From Symsagittifera roscoffensis (lineage: Eukaryota > Xenacoelomorpha > Acoela > Convolutidae), in assembly GCF_963678635.1 (NCBI RefSeq), contig NC_087064.1, forward strand, positions 48,593,346-48,657,345: DNA of 64,000 nucleotides. Direction: 5' to 3'. Under the pieces are notes generated by a model. The model made no database searches, was not told where the DNA came from, and saw only the letters and a program-made list of their open reading frames with translations. A program made the position numbers and the translations under genes. Within the stretch, counting starts at the first letter, position 1. Each line of letters starts with the position of its first letter. Shown piece by piece: positions 36,201 to 45,811 of this stretch.

Positions 36201-37109
36201 GTAAACTAGCGAGTAACGCACTCCGGTGCTTCAAATATTTGATAACTCAAAAAAAACCGCATATATTGGAAACAAGATCAGCATCCTTTGAGAGTACTCT
36301 GACAGCACCCAATTGCAGGGTTGGTAATTTCAATATTTTTATATTCAAGGCATTCTTTATTCAAACTTCGAAAACCCATAAAATTTTGTGAAGTTATTTA
36401 TATCTAAGTTCTTTGAAACATTTTAAAAATACATAAAAAAATGTCACGTCTCGGAAACTAAAAGCAATTGAGCAGTCGCATTCGGACACAAGATTTGCAG
36501 CGTCTGACAGTAATCTCTCAGTACCCAACTACAGCGTTGGAAATTTCAAATTTTGAGAACCTTGAAATTTAAGTTTCTAATTTTTTTGGAAACAATAAAA
36601 AGCGTCTTATCTTGAAAACTACTAGGAACTGAGAATTACAACCAGGAAGTACAATTCGCAACCCCTGAGTGTACTAAAGGATAGGAATTTTAAATTTCGA
36701 ACAAAAAATTCAAATTTAAATGGTCTGAAAAACTTTTGAAAAAAATTACCAAAATTATCATAAAAAATTACCGTCATGTCTGAAAACTACACAGATTTGA
36801 GCAGTCATAATTGTAGGCAAGATTCATACCCCGTGAGAAAACTCTGACATCCCTCAACTACAGGGTTGGGAATTTTACAATTTTGCAAAATAATTTTAAA
36901 TTTAAGTTTTCTTGAAAAACTTTGAAAAAATCATAGAAAAATTATCTCGGAAACTTAAAAGATCTGAGCATTCATAATTTCAGGCAAGATTTATGAACCT
37001 TGAAAGTACCCTAACAGCATTTCGCACTATAGAATTGAGAATTTTAACTTTTGGCAAGTTTTTATACCTAAGGTCATTGAAAATTCCTAAAAAACGTCAT
37101 ATCTCGGTT
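33254..37109. repeat. 3.86-kb tandem duplication within the satellite, copy 2
   Basis: This 3,856-bp copy matches 29397-33253. It is one base shorter in a C run near 34540 and has a few substitutions. After 37109 the array continues with a related but different monomer. Confidence 0.85.
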
Positions 37110-37683
37110 TTGAGCATTCATATTTTGAGGCAAGAGTTGCAACCCCTGAAAATATCCTGACAGCACCCAACTAGAGGGTTAAGAATTTCAATGTTAGTGA
37201 ATGTATTTTACTTTTACTAAAAGGATTTGGGTGTTTAAAATTGCAGGCCAAATTCGCAACCCCTGGAGAAACCTGACAGCAATCAACAATTGGGCTGCTC
37301 ATTTCTGGAAAATCGACATAAAAAATTCTAAACCATTGCAATAGACGATATAGCTTCGACTTAAACATACGAAAGTAATAGGTTGAAAAAGCTTAAGCAT
37401 GGCGAGATAGAGAAGCCCGCATTCAAATATATAATAGATAGATAGATATATTAGCAGACAGAAAATGAGACGGAAGGAAGACATTCAAAACACTGCAAAA
37501 ATTTTATAAGTTTTGAGAAAAATATTATCGTCATTTTGAGAAAAAAATACCCAGGAACACCAACAAGCCGCCATTTTTTGAAAGACGCAATGTTAGCTGA
37601 AAACAAAGACAGTAAGACAATAAAAATAAGTCGAAAAACGATAGTCGGACAAATCAAATTTTAAAAAAGACGCACCGCATCGA

Positions 37684-37755
37684 AAAAGACTGGGACTCGA
37701 ACATAAGACCTTATTTTTCGAAGGCGCGTGCTTTGCGTCTGAACAAGTTAGAGGA
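37684..37755 (-). repeat. tRNA-like element 1 of a cluster
   Basis: The minus strand reads GCAAAGCACGCGCCTTCGAA and later TATGTTCGAGTCCCAGTC. The D-arm-like part, anticodon region and B box are in tRNA order and spacing. The 3' part is followed by A/T-rich sequence, as in a tRNA-derived SINE. Confidence 0.5.
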
Positions 37756-37824
37756 GCCTGAATGATGATGTTAAACGTCCATAATAAAGCAGGGTCAATT
37801 TCTTATAGATCTTTAAAAAACTGT

Positions 37825-37895
37825 TCTGCCAAGGACCGAACACCAGTCCTTAACTTCTGAAGTCGCCTGCTTTACCTCTAGACCGAGCGGAATGG
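37825..37895 (-). repeat. tRNA-like element 2 of a cluster
   Basis: The minus strand reads CTCGGTCTAGAGGTAAAGCA (D-arm/A-box like), then an AACTTC/GAAGTT-type anticodon arm, then TGGTGTTCGGTCCTTGG (T arm/B box). It is the most tRNA-like of the set. The AATAAAGCAGG sequence near 37781 and AATAAAGCAAGG near 37921 suggest tandem copies of one SINE. Confidence 0.55.
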
Positions 37896-37969
37896 GCCCT
37901 AACAGGTAACCAGGATCTACAATAAAGCAAGGTAAACACATTCATACATAGTTACACGGTGGAAAAACA

Positions 37970-38035
37970 CAGGGTCCGACAGGGACTCACACGGGAAACC
38001 TGTCGACTGTAAGAAGTTTATCTGGTGAAAAAATC
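37970..38035 (-). repeat. tRNA-like element 3 of a cluster
   Basis: The minus strand reads AGTCGACAGGTTTCCCGTGT followed by GAGTCCCTGTCGGACCC, a T-arm-like end with a weaker B box. It is probably a more decayed copy of its neighbours. Confidence 0.4.
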
Positions 38036-38732
38036 TATTTCTCGAACACAAGTCACTTGCTCTCGCAAGTTGAATAATTACAGAACGAGTTTTTGTTATA
38101 CATAAAATTGCTTATAGCAGAAAACATGATGCCGTGACAAAGAAAAACAATTTCATGCTTCGGAAAATAAGCGGAAAAAAAATAAGGAGACACGATAATC
38201 CGGCAACTCAAAGTTTTGCCCAAAAACCTCAACTCAAAATCAAATAAAAACAAGGAACAGCCGGGCTCAATAACATGAGCCATAAAAAATATGAGCTGCT
38301 GAAACTAGTAATGTGCTCCGTGAATTGGGAAAAAAGTATTGTACTTGGTCGCAATATCCTTCCTATTCGCAAGGGTAAAAATACTAAAAGTGTCCGAATA
38401 AAGTTCTTCTCATGTTCCGATCAAAAATCTGACAAGAAAGGTTTATCGGATTTTGTTTCGATTTTTCCCTAAGAATTCGGAACATTTTGTAATATTTGCA
38501 GAGCAACCCGATACTCTTTGAAGCCTAGATTAGATTAAAAGGTCATTACGCAAAAGTTTTTAAATTGAAAACAGATGAAAAAATCATTAATAATAACCAG
38601 CAACAATCAACTCAACGATCAACTTATAAATCACATCAAGCAAAGCCGCTTGAAAAACTAAACGAAACAACTTGTTTTTTTTGCTAACCATGGTCTTAGA
38701 CTAAGTAAAAACCACTTACTTTTAAAACTACA

Positions 38733-39345
38733 ATGAACAGCTTAATAAACTTATGCTGCGCAAATATCTACAAAAACCACAATTGTGTTTGTAAACAGAA
38801 TCAAGAGTCTAACAAGGAAATTTTAGATTCCTTGTTTGGACCATTCTTGGAGGATTTTTTGAGCAATGAATGCGTTCAAAATTCAATTGCATCCAGTTGG
38901 ATAACATGCAAGAACTTAGACGATGGCGGCATCATTTCACACAGTTGCTTGTCAGTTCCTTCAACTCCATTTAATGAAACGGAAAAACCTTCGAAGCCTA
39001 TTCCCACCAGAAAGCCAAATTTTGACCGATTGCAGAAAAGAAATAGTGTATTCACTTCGCCAGTTTCCGATCCGATTTTCACATTCAGCCATCTCTTATG
39101 TCCAAATAGTTATATCAGACAATACAGAAACCAGAAAATGGCACAGAAACTACCAACCAGAAATTCCGATGAAGATTCCGTGCCAACTTCGTATCAAAAA
39201 CACAAGCTTTCTAAAATTTTTTCTGGAGAGCAAATATCTTCGAGAAATAAAAAAGAAAGTATTTCACACGGAAATGTTGCTGCGCCGAGCAAAACATTTT
39301 TCGAGCAATCAGTTAAAATTGGAGAACATGAGAATTTTGAAAAAG
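38733..39345 (+). CDS. Orphan gene, exon 1 of a probable two-exon gene
   Basis: The protein is not recognised. An ATG opens 204 codons plus one base, ending at AAAAG|GTAAGT. The sequence has normal, non-repetitive composition: Cys-rich near the start (CCANIYKNHNCVC), then Ser/Pro/Lys/Asn-rich, as in disordered regulatory or RNA-associated proteins. A good acceptor (TTTCATTTAG) at 43840 continues the frame exactly: the final G plus GT makes a Gly codon. The joined product is 337 aa. The first exon has no signal peptide or membrane segment. The intron of about 4.5 kb is filled with repeats. Expression is untested; the frame could also read on a few codons into the intron. Confidence 0.5.
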
Positions 39346-39574
39346 GTAAGTTATTTCTTGTTGAATTTCTAAGAATGACTCAAATAAAATGGCTGCTTCT
39401 TTTCAAACGCTGATACTCGAAAAATTGTTTCCTACAAAACTCCGCAATCTTGTTTACTATACACAAGCCCCCCCCCCCTCAAGTTACAAAATTCACATAT
39501 TCTTAACCGTTGAAATTGTTCTTCATAGGAGAAACAAATTTCTATTAGGTTCAATAGGGGGGATAGTTACACAT

Positions 39575-40040
39575 GTTCAACAGTTGGAAAAGATAAAATG
39601 AACGCAAGTGAACAAAAAATATTGACTTTGACTTGTTTTTAGAAAAAAATATCTACTTTGGAGTTTCACAGAAATATAGATGGCCCTAAAAAATTTAAAA
39701 TTTCTTGAACAATTTATGATTGACCTATTTTTTTTTAAATTAACCCGAATTTGCCGGTAAATTTGATATTTAAATTGCTCTTCGAAATAGAAGTCGTTCA
39801 CGTTCATCGGAATTTTTACCTTCCTTTTAACAAGAAAACGAACTGAACTTAAAAAAGAAATCATGGTCAATTTGCGAGAAAGTAGATTTTATCCTTAGCA
39901 AAACAAAACCGAAATCAACAAGACCTATATAAGAGTCACTTACTTGGAACTACATTCATCGACTCTTAACAAGATCCCAAGTCCGTATAACTTCCTAAAT
40001 AATATTTCCTGTCTTATTGTGTTCTACAGCTAAGCTTAAT
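39575..40040 (+). repeat. Dispersed repeat family R1, copy 2
   Basis: Shares CAACAGTTGGAAAAGA, GAACGCAAG, the ATTTATGATTGACC block and CAAGACCTATATAAGAGTC followed by ACTCTTAACAAGATCCCAAG with copy 1 (from 11004), in the same order. Confidence 0.5.
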
Positions 40041-40784
40041 CTTGTTCCTAAAAAGTTCCAAAATAATGCTTTTACCCCAAACTAAACTCAGTCGTTTGAC
40101 TCGACAAACTAAATCGATTACATATTCGTTTTAATCAACAATTTACAAACACCATATTTTAAAAAAAAAAATTTTCATTAACCCCTGGCCCAGCTCCGGC
40201 CTTTCAACCTTGGACCTTTTATTCCGTGGTGGAGATGTCATCACTTTGCCGCAACATATCACTTGCTGAAGATACCGCGCGTAAAAAAAAGAGAAGGTTT
40301 CCTTGTTGAGTTCAAAATTAGTTGAACTTCTTTTTATATCAACCAAATTGATTTTCCAAGCTCTTCCAAATCACTGTAAAGACCTTATCTCATCTTGACC
40401 AAATTTTCATGCACTTCCCTCTCAAAAATAGTAGCCCAAGGCGATTTTAGAAAAATTTTACGGTTGGTCAGCCAAAATGAATGTCTTTGAAGAGTACCAA
40501 AGCACCCCCCCCCCTAAATCTGCTTCTGTTGGAGCGCCATTTTCCTTCAATTTAATCTGTTGTTGAAGAAAACTTAGAAAAAAATAAATTGAAATCTTGT
40601 TGTTTAAAACAGGGCCCAAAGCTTTAAACTGTAACAATTAACATAAAAACAACCACCCAAAATATTAGATCGAAAATAGCAGACATAGCAGCCGTAAAGG
40701 TGATTGCTAGAAGTAGGAAAATGAATCAGCAAATCAAATTTCATTTTATAGATTTTGGACTAAATGTATAAACTGATTTTTAAC

Positions 40785-41250
40785 AACAGCCAACAGAAAG
40801 TTGGAAAATAGTCATCAACGCAAGGAAAGACAAAATACTGATTTAGTTTTTGGATAAAACTTCAATTTTCTATTCTCAATGTAACAAATATATGCTCTTA
40901 ACGCTTTTTGAATTTCTAGAACATTTTGTAACTGACCTTTTTCGATAAACTCAGCCCAATTTGAGAAAACAGGATCAATAGGTAATTATTTTATTCCGCA
41001 GGAAATCTGAAAAATAAATTCCACTTACGAAACCAGAAGTCAATCACTTTTTTCGTTAAATTTACACTTGCTGTGGGATAGTGGAGTTTACCTTCCTTTC
41101 AACAGCGGAAATGATGTGCGCTTAAAAATAAATCAAAACTCGTTCCACAAATTTAAAGACTTTTTCCTAAAAAAATAACAATGACTAAAAAAAGTATTAG
41201 CTACGATCCTGACTCTTAAAAACTGACTAAACTTTTATAAAAGTTAGCGT
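40785..41250 (+). repeat. Dispersed repeat family R1, copy 3
   Basis: Shares CAACAGAAAGTTGGAAAATA, CAACGCAAGG, GAGAAAACAGGATCAATAGG and TAATTATTTTATTCC with copy 1. It is more diverged at its 3' end. Confidence 0.5.
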
Positions 41251-42286
41251 TCGATTCGACTTGGATCGCGAAATAATAAGCAAAAACGCAACAAAAAACA
41301 GCTGTTGAAAATTGAATGAAAATCTTATCGCAAAACATTTAAGTTACTTGACAAATTGAACAATGTGGGAACGTTATCTCCACCTGGCAAAAAATGTGTA
41401 TTCGCATGATCTATTCATGCCAAAAAAACAATAAGATCTACTAAAATGAATAAGCTAGTTTCAACAAAAACCATGCCAAGACAAACGAATGTGAAATTAG
41501 CATCGAAAAAATTAAGACCCGGTGAAAAAGCCAAAAATACCAGACCAGAAGCCCAAGTAAAAAAAATCAGGGGGAACTAAAAGATGAGTGGACAATGAAC
41601 AATTACCGAGCAGTTGTATAACATTATGAACAATAGAAAAATCTCGCCGGAAAAAACTTGAAACGTTTCTAGAAACAACAAGCAATTGAAAATGAAAAAC
41701 TTCAACACAGAGGCGAAGTTGCACTTCGCATACACAAGCAAAAATATGACCGATAATGCTACTGGGAAAAACTGAGTGAGTAAAACTTTGAGTCTACAAA
41801 ATTTCTTACGTGACGCACGCCAATTATGAGACATTAGCAGTACCATTCAATATATAAAAAAAAGAAGTTTACCAACTAAGATTCCTCAATTTATAGAGCA
41901 ATCTATCGAGCAGTAATAACATGACAAAATAAGATGGAATAAAAGTAAAAAATGATTTTTTTTAAATTTGAGATTTTTTGTGAAAATCATTCCCCAACAG
42001 GCCATATAACTAAAGTGACAAATTTCGCTCCTTGTAACCATTCAATTATGGCAAATAAGCTTCCTCCAACCAACTTCGAACGATTTTTTTGAAGGATTAA
42101 ATTTCCGCTTTCGCGATTATAGCGCGAAAAATATGGCGCGTTAATTGTCCCAAATTGGCACTTTTTCAACCCCCATAACTTTACAATCACATGTGAAATA
42201 TCTTATCTTTCCAAATTTAAGCTCAGGACAACAATACTTATTGTATGATACAACAAAAAACGTCAAAAATGGCTAGTCTTTTGGAA

Positions 42287-42589
42287 GTGTTCATTTTGAT
42301 CAATAACCATTTGTTAAGTATAGCAAAGCTAAAGATTTTAACACTTTCCGACTTTTATTATTTTTCCGACTTTCGTAACGGAATATTTGTGCTCGGGGTG
42401 GTTTTTTTTTCTTCACACAAAGTTCGACTTTTTAAATTTTTGTGTGAAGAAAAAAATCACCCCGAGCACAAATATTCCGTTACTTTCGTTACGGAAGTCG
42501 TAAAAATAATAGTCTGTGTTAAAATCCTTTGTTGTACTTAAAAAATCATTTACTGTGCTTAACAAATGGTTATTGATCAAAATGAACAC
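42287..42589. repeat. 303-bp fold-back (inverted-repeat) element
   Basis: The outer arms GTGTTCATTTTGATCAATAA and onward (42287-42318) and their complement (about 42558-42589) match perfectly over 32 bp. The inner arms around TAACGGAATATTTGTGCTCG (left) and its complement (right) match over about 45 bp up to a loop near 42421-42437. The middle parts match with gaps. The layout suits a fold-back MITE or a hairpin-RNA source. No transposase is nearby. Confidence 0.75.
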
Positions 42590-42966
42590 ATTTTATCGCA
42601 AAAACATTTGCGTCGCAACAATATTTGGGTTGGCGACGTAGGTTGGAACAAAGATAGTTCATACTATAACACACGCATTGCTTGTGTAGAAACAATTACA
42701 AAACAATTGAAAATATAATGATTATTCTTGCTTGAAGAAAAAATGCATAAAAACTCGAATAAAACAAAAAAGTAGAAATAAGAAAGAGACGCTGCTAGGA
42801 ACAAACAAATAAATTTGAAAGTCTGAAGCAGAAAACAAACACCGGTTTAATTCCGAAAAAAGAAACGTCAGTAACAAAAAAGTCACTTTTTTAAGAATGT
42901 AGAAGGTTGATTTAAACTTTTCCAATTTTTCATATTAAAATCAATCACCCCCACATAAAACCAAAC

Positions 42967-43606
42967 AGACTCATAATCTCTAGGTCGCAGATCGAATCCT
43001 AGACGTAACCATATTTTTACTAATTTAAGGCTTATTTGGACTTTTAAACTTTAAAATTTATAGAGTTGGTTTTGGTCGTATTCTCCCTTAAGTTTGCGAA
43101 GCAAGCTTGGCCTCTGCATTTATTATTACTGCGCAGAAGTTGCAATCAGTTTAAATTTGTTTTGTGGTATATAGCCCATAAGAAGAAAATATTTAGAGAC
43201 TCATAATCTCTAGGTCGCAGATCGAATCCTAGACGTAACCATATTTTTACTAATTTGAGGCTTATTTGGACTTCTAAATTTTAAAATTTATAGAGTTGGT
43301 TTTGATCGTATTGTTGTTGTTGTTGTGGCTTTCCAGAAGAATACTGGTGGGAATTTCTTCCACAGAGTTTATAATATTGTCCAGTTATTTTTGCACGTTG
43401 TGCAGTCGCAGCATATCTGCCAAACGCAGAGGTTGAGGGTACTGTATTTTTCACTGTTGAATTTCCACATAAGAGTAGAATTTCCACATTCTCCCTAAAG
43501 TTTGCGAAGCGAAACTTGGCCTCTGTGTTTATTAATACTGCGCAGAAGTTGCAATCAGTTTAAATTTGTTTTGTAGTATATAGCCCATAAGAAGAAAGTA
43601 TTTAGC
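42967..43606 (+). repeat. Tandem repeat with tRNA-Met-like 3' halves
   Basis: Two copies, 42967-43196 and 43197-43606, each open with AGACTCATAATCTCTAGGTC and then GCAGATCGAATCCTAGACGT. This looks like the anticodon arm (loop CTCATAA, anticodon CAT) and T arm of an elongator tRNA-Met without its 5' half. The second copy is interrupted by roughly 180 bp (about 43311-43491) that starts with a GTT microsatellite. The rest of the unit ends in TATAGCCCATAAGAAGAAA. Confidence 0.6.
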
Positions 43607-43840
43607 AATCTTCTTTTACTTCTAAAAACTTAAGCAATATACATTTTTGGGAATATTGTTGACTAGGATATAATCGGAGGGATATCGACCCGTTGATACC
43701 AATAATTAACTTCTAGTTTGATAGAAATACAGCAGATCGATGACTTTTGGAAAAACCAATGAATGATAAATGGTGCCATATATTAGAAACAGAACTTCAC
43801 CTCGCTGTAATGAATATTCTAAATCAATTGTTTCATTTAG

Positions 43841-44241
43841 GTTCAGATGTCAAATATTCACGAGAACTATTCAGGCCGAAAACAAATCAGTATCAGAAAA
43901 CAGCTTTAACTGGTAACACTAACGAACTAAACAGTAATTTGCAGAACCCTTTTACTTCCTATAATGCTTTCGCCCCATACTCGATAAAGCGTGGAAAAAG
44001 TGCAAATGATCCTCAAGTACAAACAAAACCGAGTATTTCATATTGTAGTGTTTCGCCTTTTCAAGCACCAGCCATTTTACGACAGCAAGAACAAACGCCG
44101 GTCAAATGCCAAACAGACATGAACCAGAGCCTAAATATGTATCAAAATGAATGCGTTCCAATTATTCAAAGAAGAACTAATTATCAACGTGCAGTAAAAC
44201 ATTATATAGTAAGGCCACAAACTGCTTCTAGGTTTTTATGA
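43841..44241 (+). CDS. Orphan gene, exon 2
   Basis: It follows acceptor TTTCATTTAG, with two bases completing the split Gly codon, and runs 132 codons to TGA at 44239-44241. The peptide is Gln/Asn/Pro/Arg-rich, with KTNQYQKTALTG and an Arg-rich C-terminus (QRRTNYQRAV). No domain is recognised. The phase match with exon 1 and the lack of repeats argue for real coding sequence. The same frame is open back to 43744, so another upstream splice is possible. Confidence 0.45.
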
Positions 44242-44519
44242 CGAAATTTTGGGGAAAACTAACTTTATTAAAACTATTGCATAAAAATAAAACGATGGAC
44301 AAAATACCTGTTTTCAAATATGCAAGAAAAAAGCATACATCATCACAAACAGAGGTTCACTTTATTCCGACGAGACTTTTCCATTACATACTGGGCGACA
44401 CTGAATACGACAATGAAAACGCAATTAAATTCAAAACTTTGAGCCATTCGGCGAAAATAGCGATGCAGCAAGAGTCAGAAAGTAAAGGGCAGAAGAAAAA
44501 AGGCTTCCGGATTCCCTGA
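44238..44519 (+). CDS. 93-codon frame overlapping the orphan-gene stop
   Basis: Its ATG overlaps the TGA of the previous exon (ATGA at 44238-44241). The product is Lys-rich with a polar, evenly composed sequence (YARKKHTSSQTEVHF) and a basic end (KGQKKKGFRIP). It may be a true continuation of the same gene after a recent frameshift or alternative splice, a downstream cistron, or chance. No domain is recognised. The spacing to the previous frame favours a link to the orphan gene. Confidence 0.35.
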   Translation: MTKFWGKLTLLKLLHKNKTMDKIPVFKYARKKHTSSQTEVHFIPTRLFHYILGDTEYDNENAIKFKTLSHSAKIAMQQESESKGQKKKGFRIP

Positions 44520-45139
44520 TTTAGCTTTTAAACTACTAAGGACCAAAAATTCCAAATCGTGAGGTGTTGGCGGATTGGTTGTCCTGTCGTTCCTTATTTT
44601 AGAAAGGACGCGCCTATGTTTGAGCCCATGGGAACAAAACATGTTGCAGCAGGAAAGTAACATTTAAATCAAAGGGGGTTGAATGCGAGTTGCCGAAACT
44701 GGTATCACCTAAAATGCGGAAAAATATCCGTTGATGCATACGCATCAATAACCGAGATAATCTGTAATTGTGAAAGCTGCTGCCGCGCTGAAAACAAGAA
44801 TGCCGCGCTCCACAAGTAAAATTGTTCATCAGGTATGTGGATGAAATTGTTAGAGCAGTTATACCTAGCAGTTATAGTTAGCCTAACTGTTGTAATAAAC
44901 TTATTAAATAGATTTCAGTTAAAATATGAATACAAGGGGCAGCCGTGGTGGCCCCAATAGTCAATGTTGAGTTGTTGAAAAGTTTGATCACGACGATATT
45001 TTCTGGATTACTTATCACTGGACGCTGGGTGGAACTACACTCTGGACGGCTCCCGACTTGCTATATTCACCATCCCAATTCCCAATCAGCTGAGTTCATT
45101 CCAATTTTATTTATTTATTTTTCTTAGTCTCTATACCTT
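44520..45139. other. Gap between the orphan gene and the LINE
   Basis: No gene was recognised. The 5' untranslated region of the LINE probably begins in the last 100-200 bases, where base composition becomes more even. No target-site duplication could be matched to the 3' flank. Confidence 0.35.
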
Positions 45140-45721
45140 ATGATCAAAATAGTAGGTGCAAGTTCTCTTTACCATTCCATCAATAAACTTGAACAATCGG
45201 AACAAGATAAGCTTGCTGATCCTGTTCACTCTTTCCCTGGACTGAATCTTGACCCTAGCACGTCAAATTACTGCCTCGATTATCTTACATCAACCCCTCT
45301 CAGGAACTGCAAAGTTGTTCTCTGGCACGATTTATTAAACAACACAACAACATCGCACCCGAAAAAAGGCAACATACCACAAACAATTGAAGAACTGATT
45401 GCGACCCTTAAGACTATTCCAAACCTCTTTTGCGTCGTTACCTGTCAACGCAAAGGTGCTCCCTACATATTCGACTATCTTCTAAATTCATTAGACTGTT
45501 ACGTCATCGACGTGACCAAGCATATTATCAGTGCTTCCGAAAGAATTGACGAATCGTTAATTGCCGAATACCGAAAACTGCACCAGGCTGCTGACATAGA
45601 GTCGAGGACTCTAGCTACTGTGCTGCACTATTTTCTCGACTTCAATAGAATCTTCAAAACACGTGGCACGAAGCGTCGAACGGCTGCCGAGAAGCGCGAA
45701 GCTAAACGGCGAAAATTCTAA
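45140..45721 (+). CDS. LINE esterase-like (SGNH-type) protein, 193 aa
   Basis: Early GASSL (residues 6-10) is in the place of the GDSL block of SGNH hydrolases. VVLWHDLLNNT (about 61-71) fits the later block that in this fold holds Gly/Asn residues. The C-terminus is strongly basic (KRRTAAEKREAKRRKF), suiting nucleic-acid binding. Several CR1-like elements carry an esterase domain, which is thought to act in membrane or RNP interactions. The frame is the only fully intact one in the element. The canonical active-site Asp-His pair near the C-terminus is not obvious, so catalytic activity is doubtful. Confidence 0.6.
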   Translation: MIKIVGASSLYHSINKLEQSEQDKLADPVHSFPGLNLDPSTSNYCLDYLTSTPLRNCKVVLWHDLLNNTTTSHPKKGNIPQTIEELIATLKTIPNLFCVVTCQRKGAPYIFDYLLNSLDCYVIDVTKHIISASERIDESLIAEYRKLHQAADIESRTLATVLHYFLDFNRIFKTRGTKRRTAAEKREAKRRKF

Positions 45722-45811
45722 ACAGGTACGCAAATCTGAGTCCTAAGCCTTAAAATCCCAACAGGCGTGCTCATCGAGTCTCTGGCTCTGAGCCCCTTTT
45801 AAGTTTTTAAG

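Larger units (their letters stand above)
28300..37330. repeat. Diverged satellite array, monomer about 160 bp, with a second interspersed module
   Basis: A motif beginning CGTCATATCTCGAAAACTAC, then AAGGATTTGAGCAGTCATAT, GCAAGATTCGCAACCCCTGA, GAGTACCCTGACAG and CAACTACAGGGTTG recurs every 150-170 bp. Neighbouring units are separated by A/T-rich linkers with TTTTGAAAA runs. A second module (CCATTGCAATATACGATATA, AAGCTTAAACATGGCGAGA, CATTTAAATATATAATAG) recurs near 28830, 30015, 31590, 31870, 33870, 35450, 35730 and 37330. Monomers differ markedly from each other, so this is old satellite. Frames on either strand here are chance readings. Confidence 0.8.
37331..38732. other. Non-coding stretch with clustered tRNA-like repeats
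   Basis: It joins the end of the satellite to the two-exon gene. It holds three tRNA-like sequences on the minus strand, listed separately. The rest is AT-rich with no supported gene; the short frames at 38053-38283 and 38275-38472 have no recognisable content. Confidence 0.4.
39346..43840 (+). other. Probable 4.5-kb intron filled with repeats
   Basis: Bounded by GTAAGT and TTTCATTTAG. It holds R1 copies at about 39575-40040 and 40785-41250, a 303-bp fold-back sequence at 42287-42589 and a tandem repeat with tRNA-Met-like halves at 42967-43606. Poly-C runs occur near 39470 and 40506. No coding sequence was recognised. Confidence 0.45.

Noticed and set aside
44230-44242. Very short intron joining the orphan gene to the next frame
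   Set aside because: A GTAAGG...TTCTAG segment of about 23 nt can be drawn, but it is too short for a spliceosomal intron.
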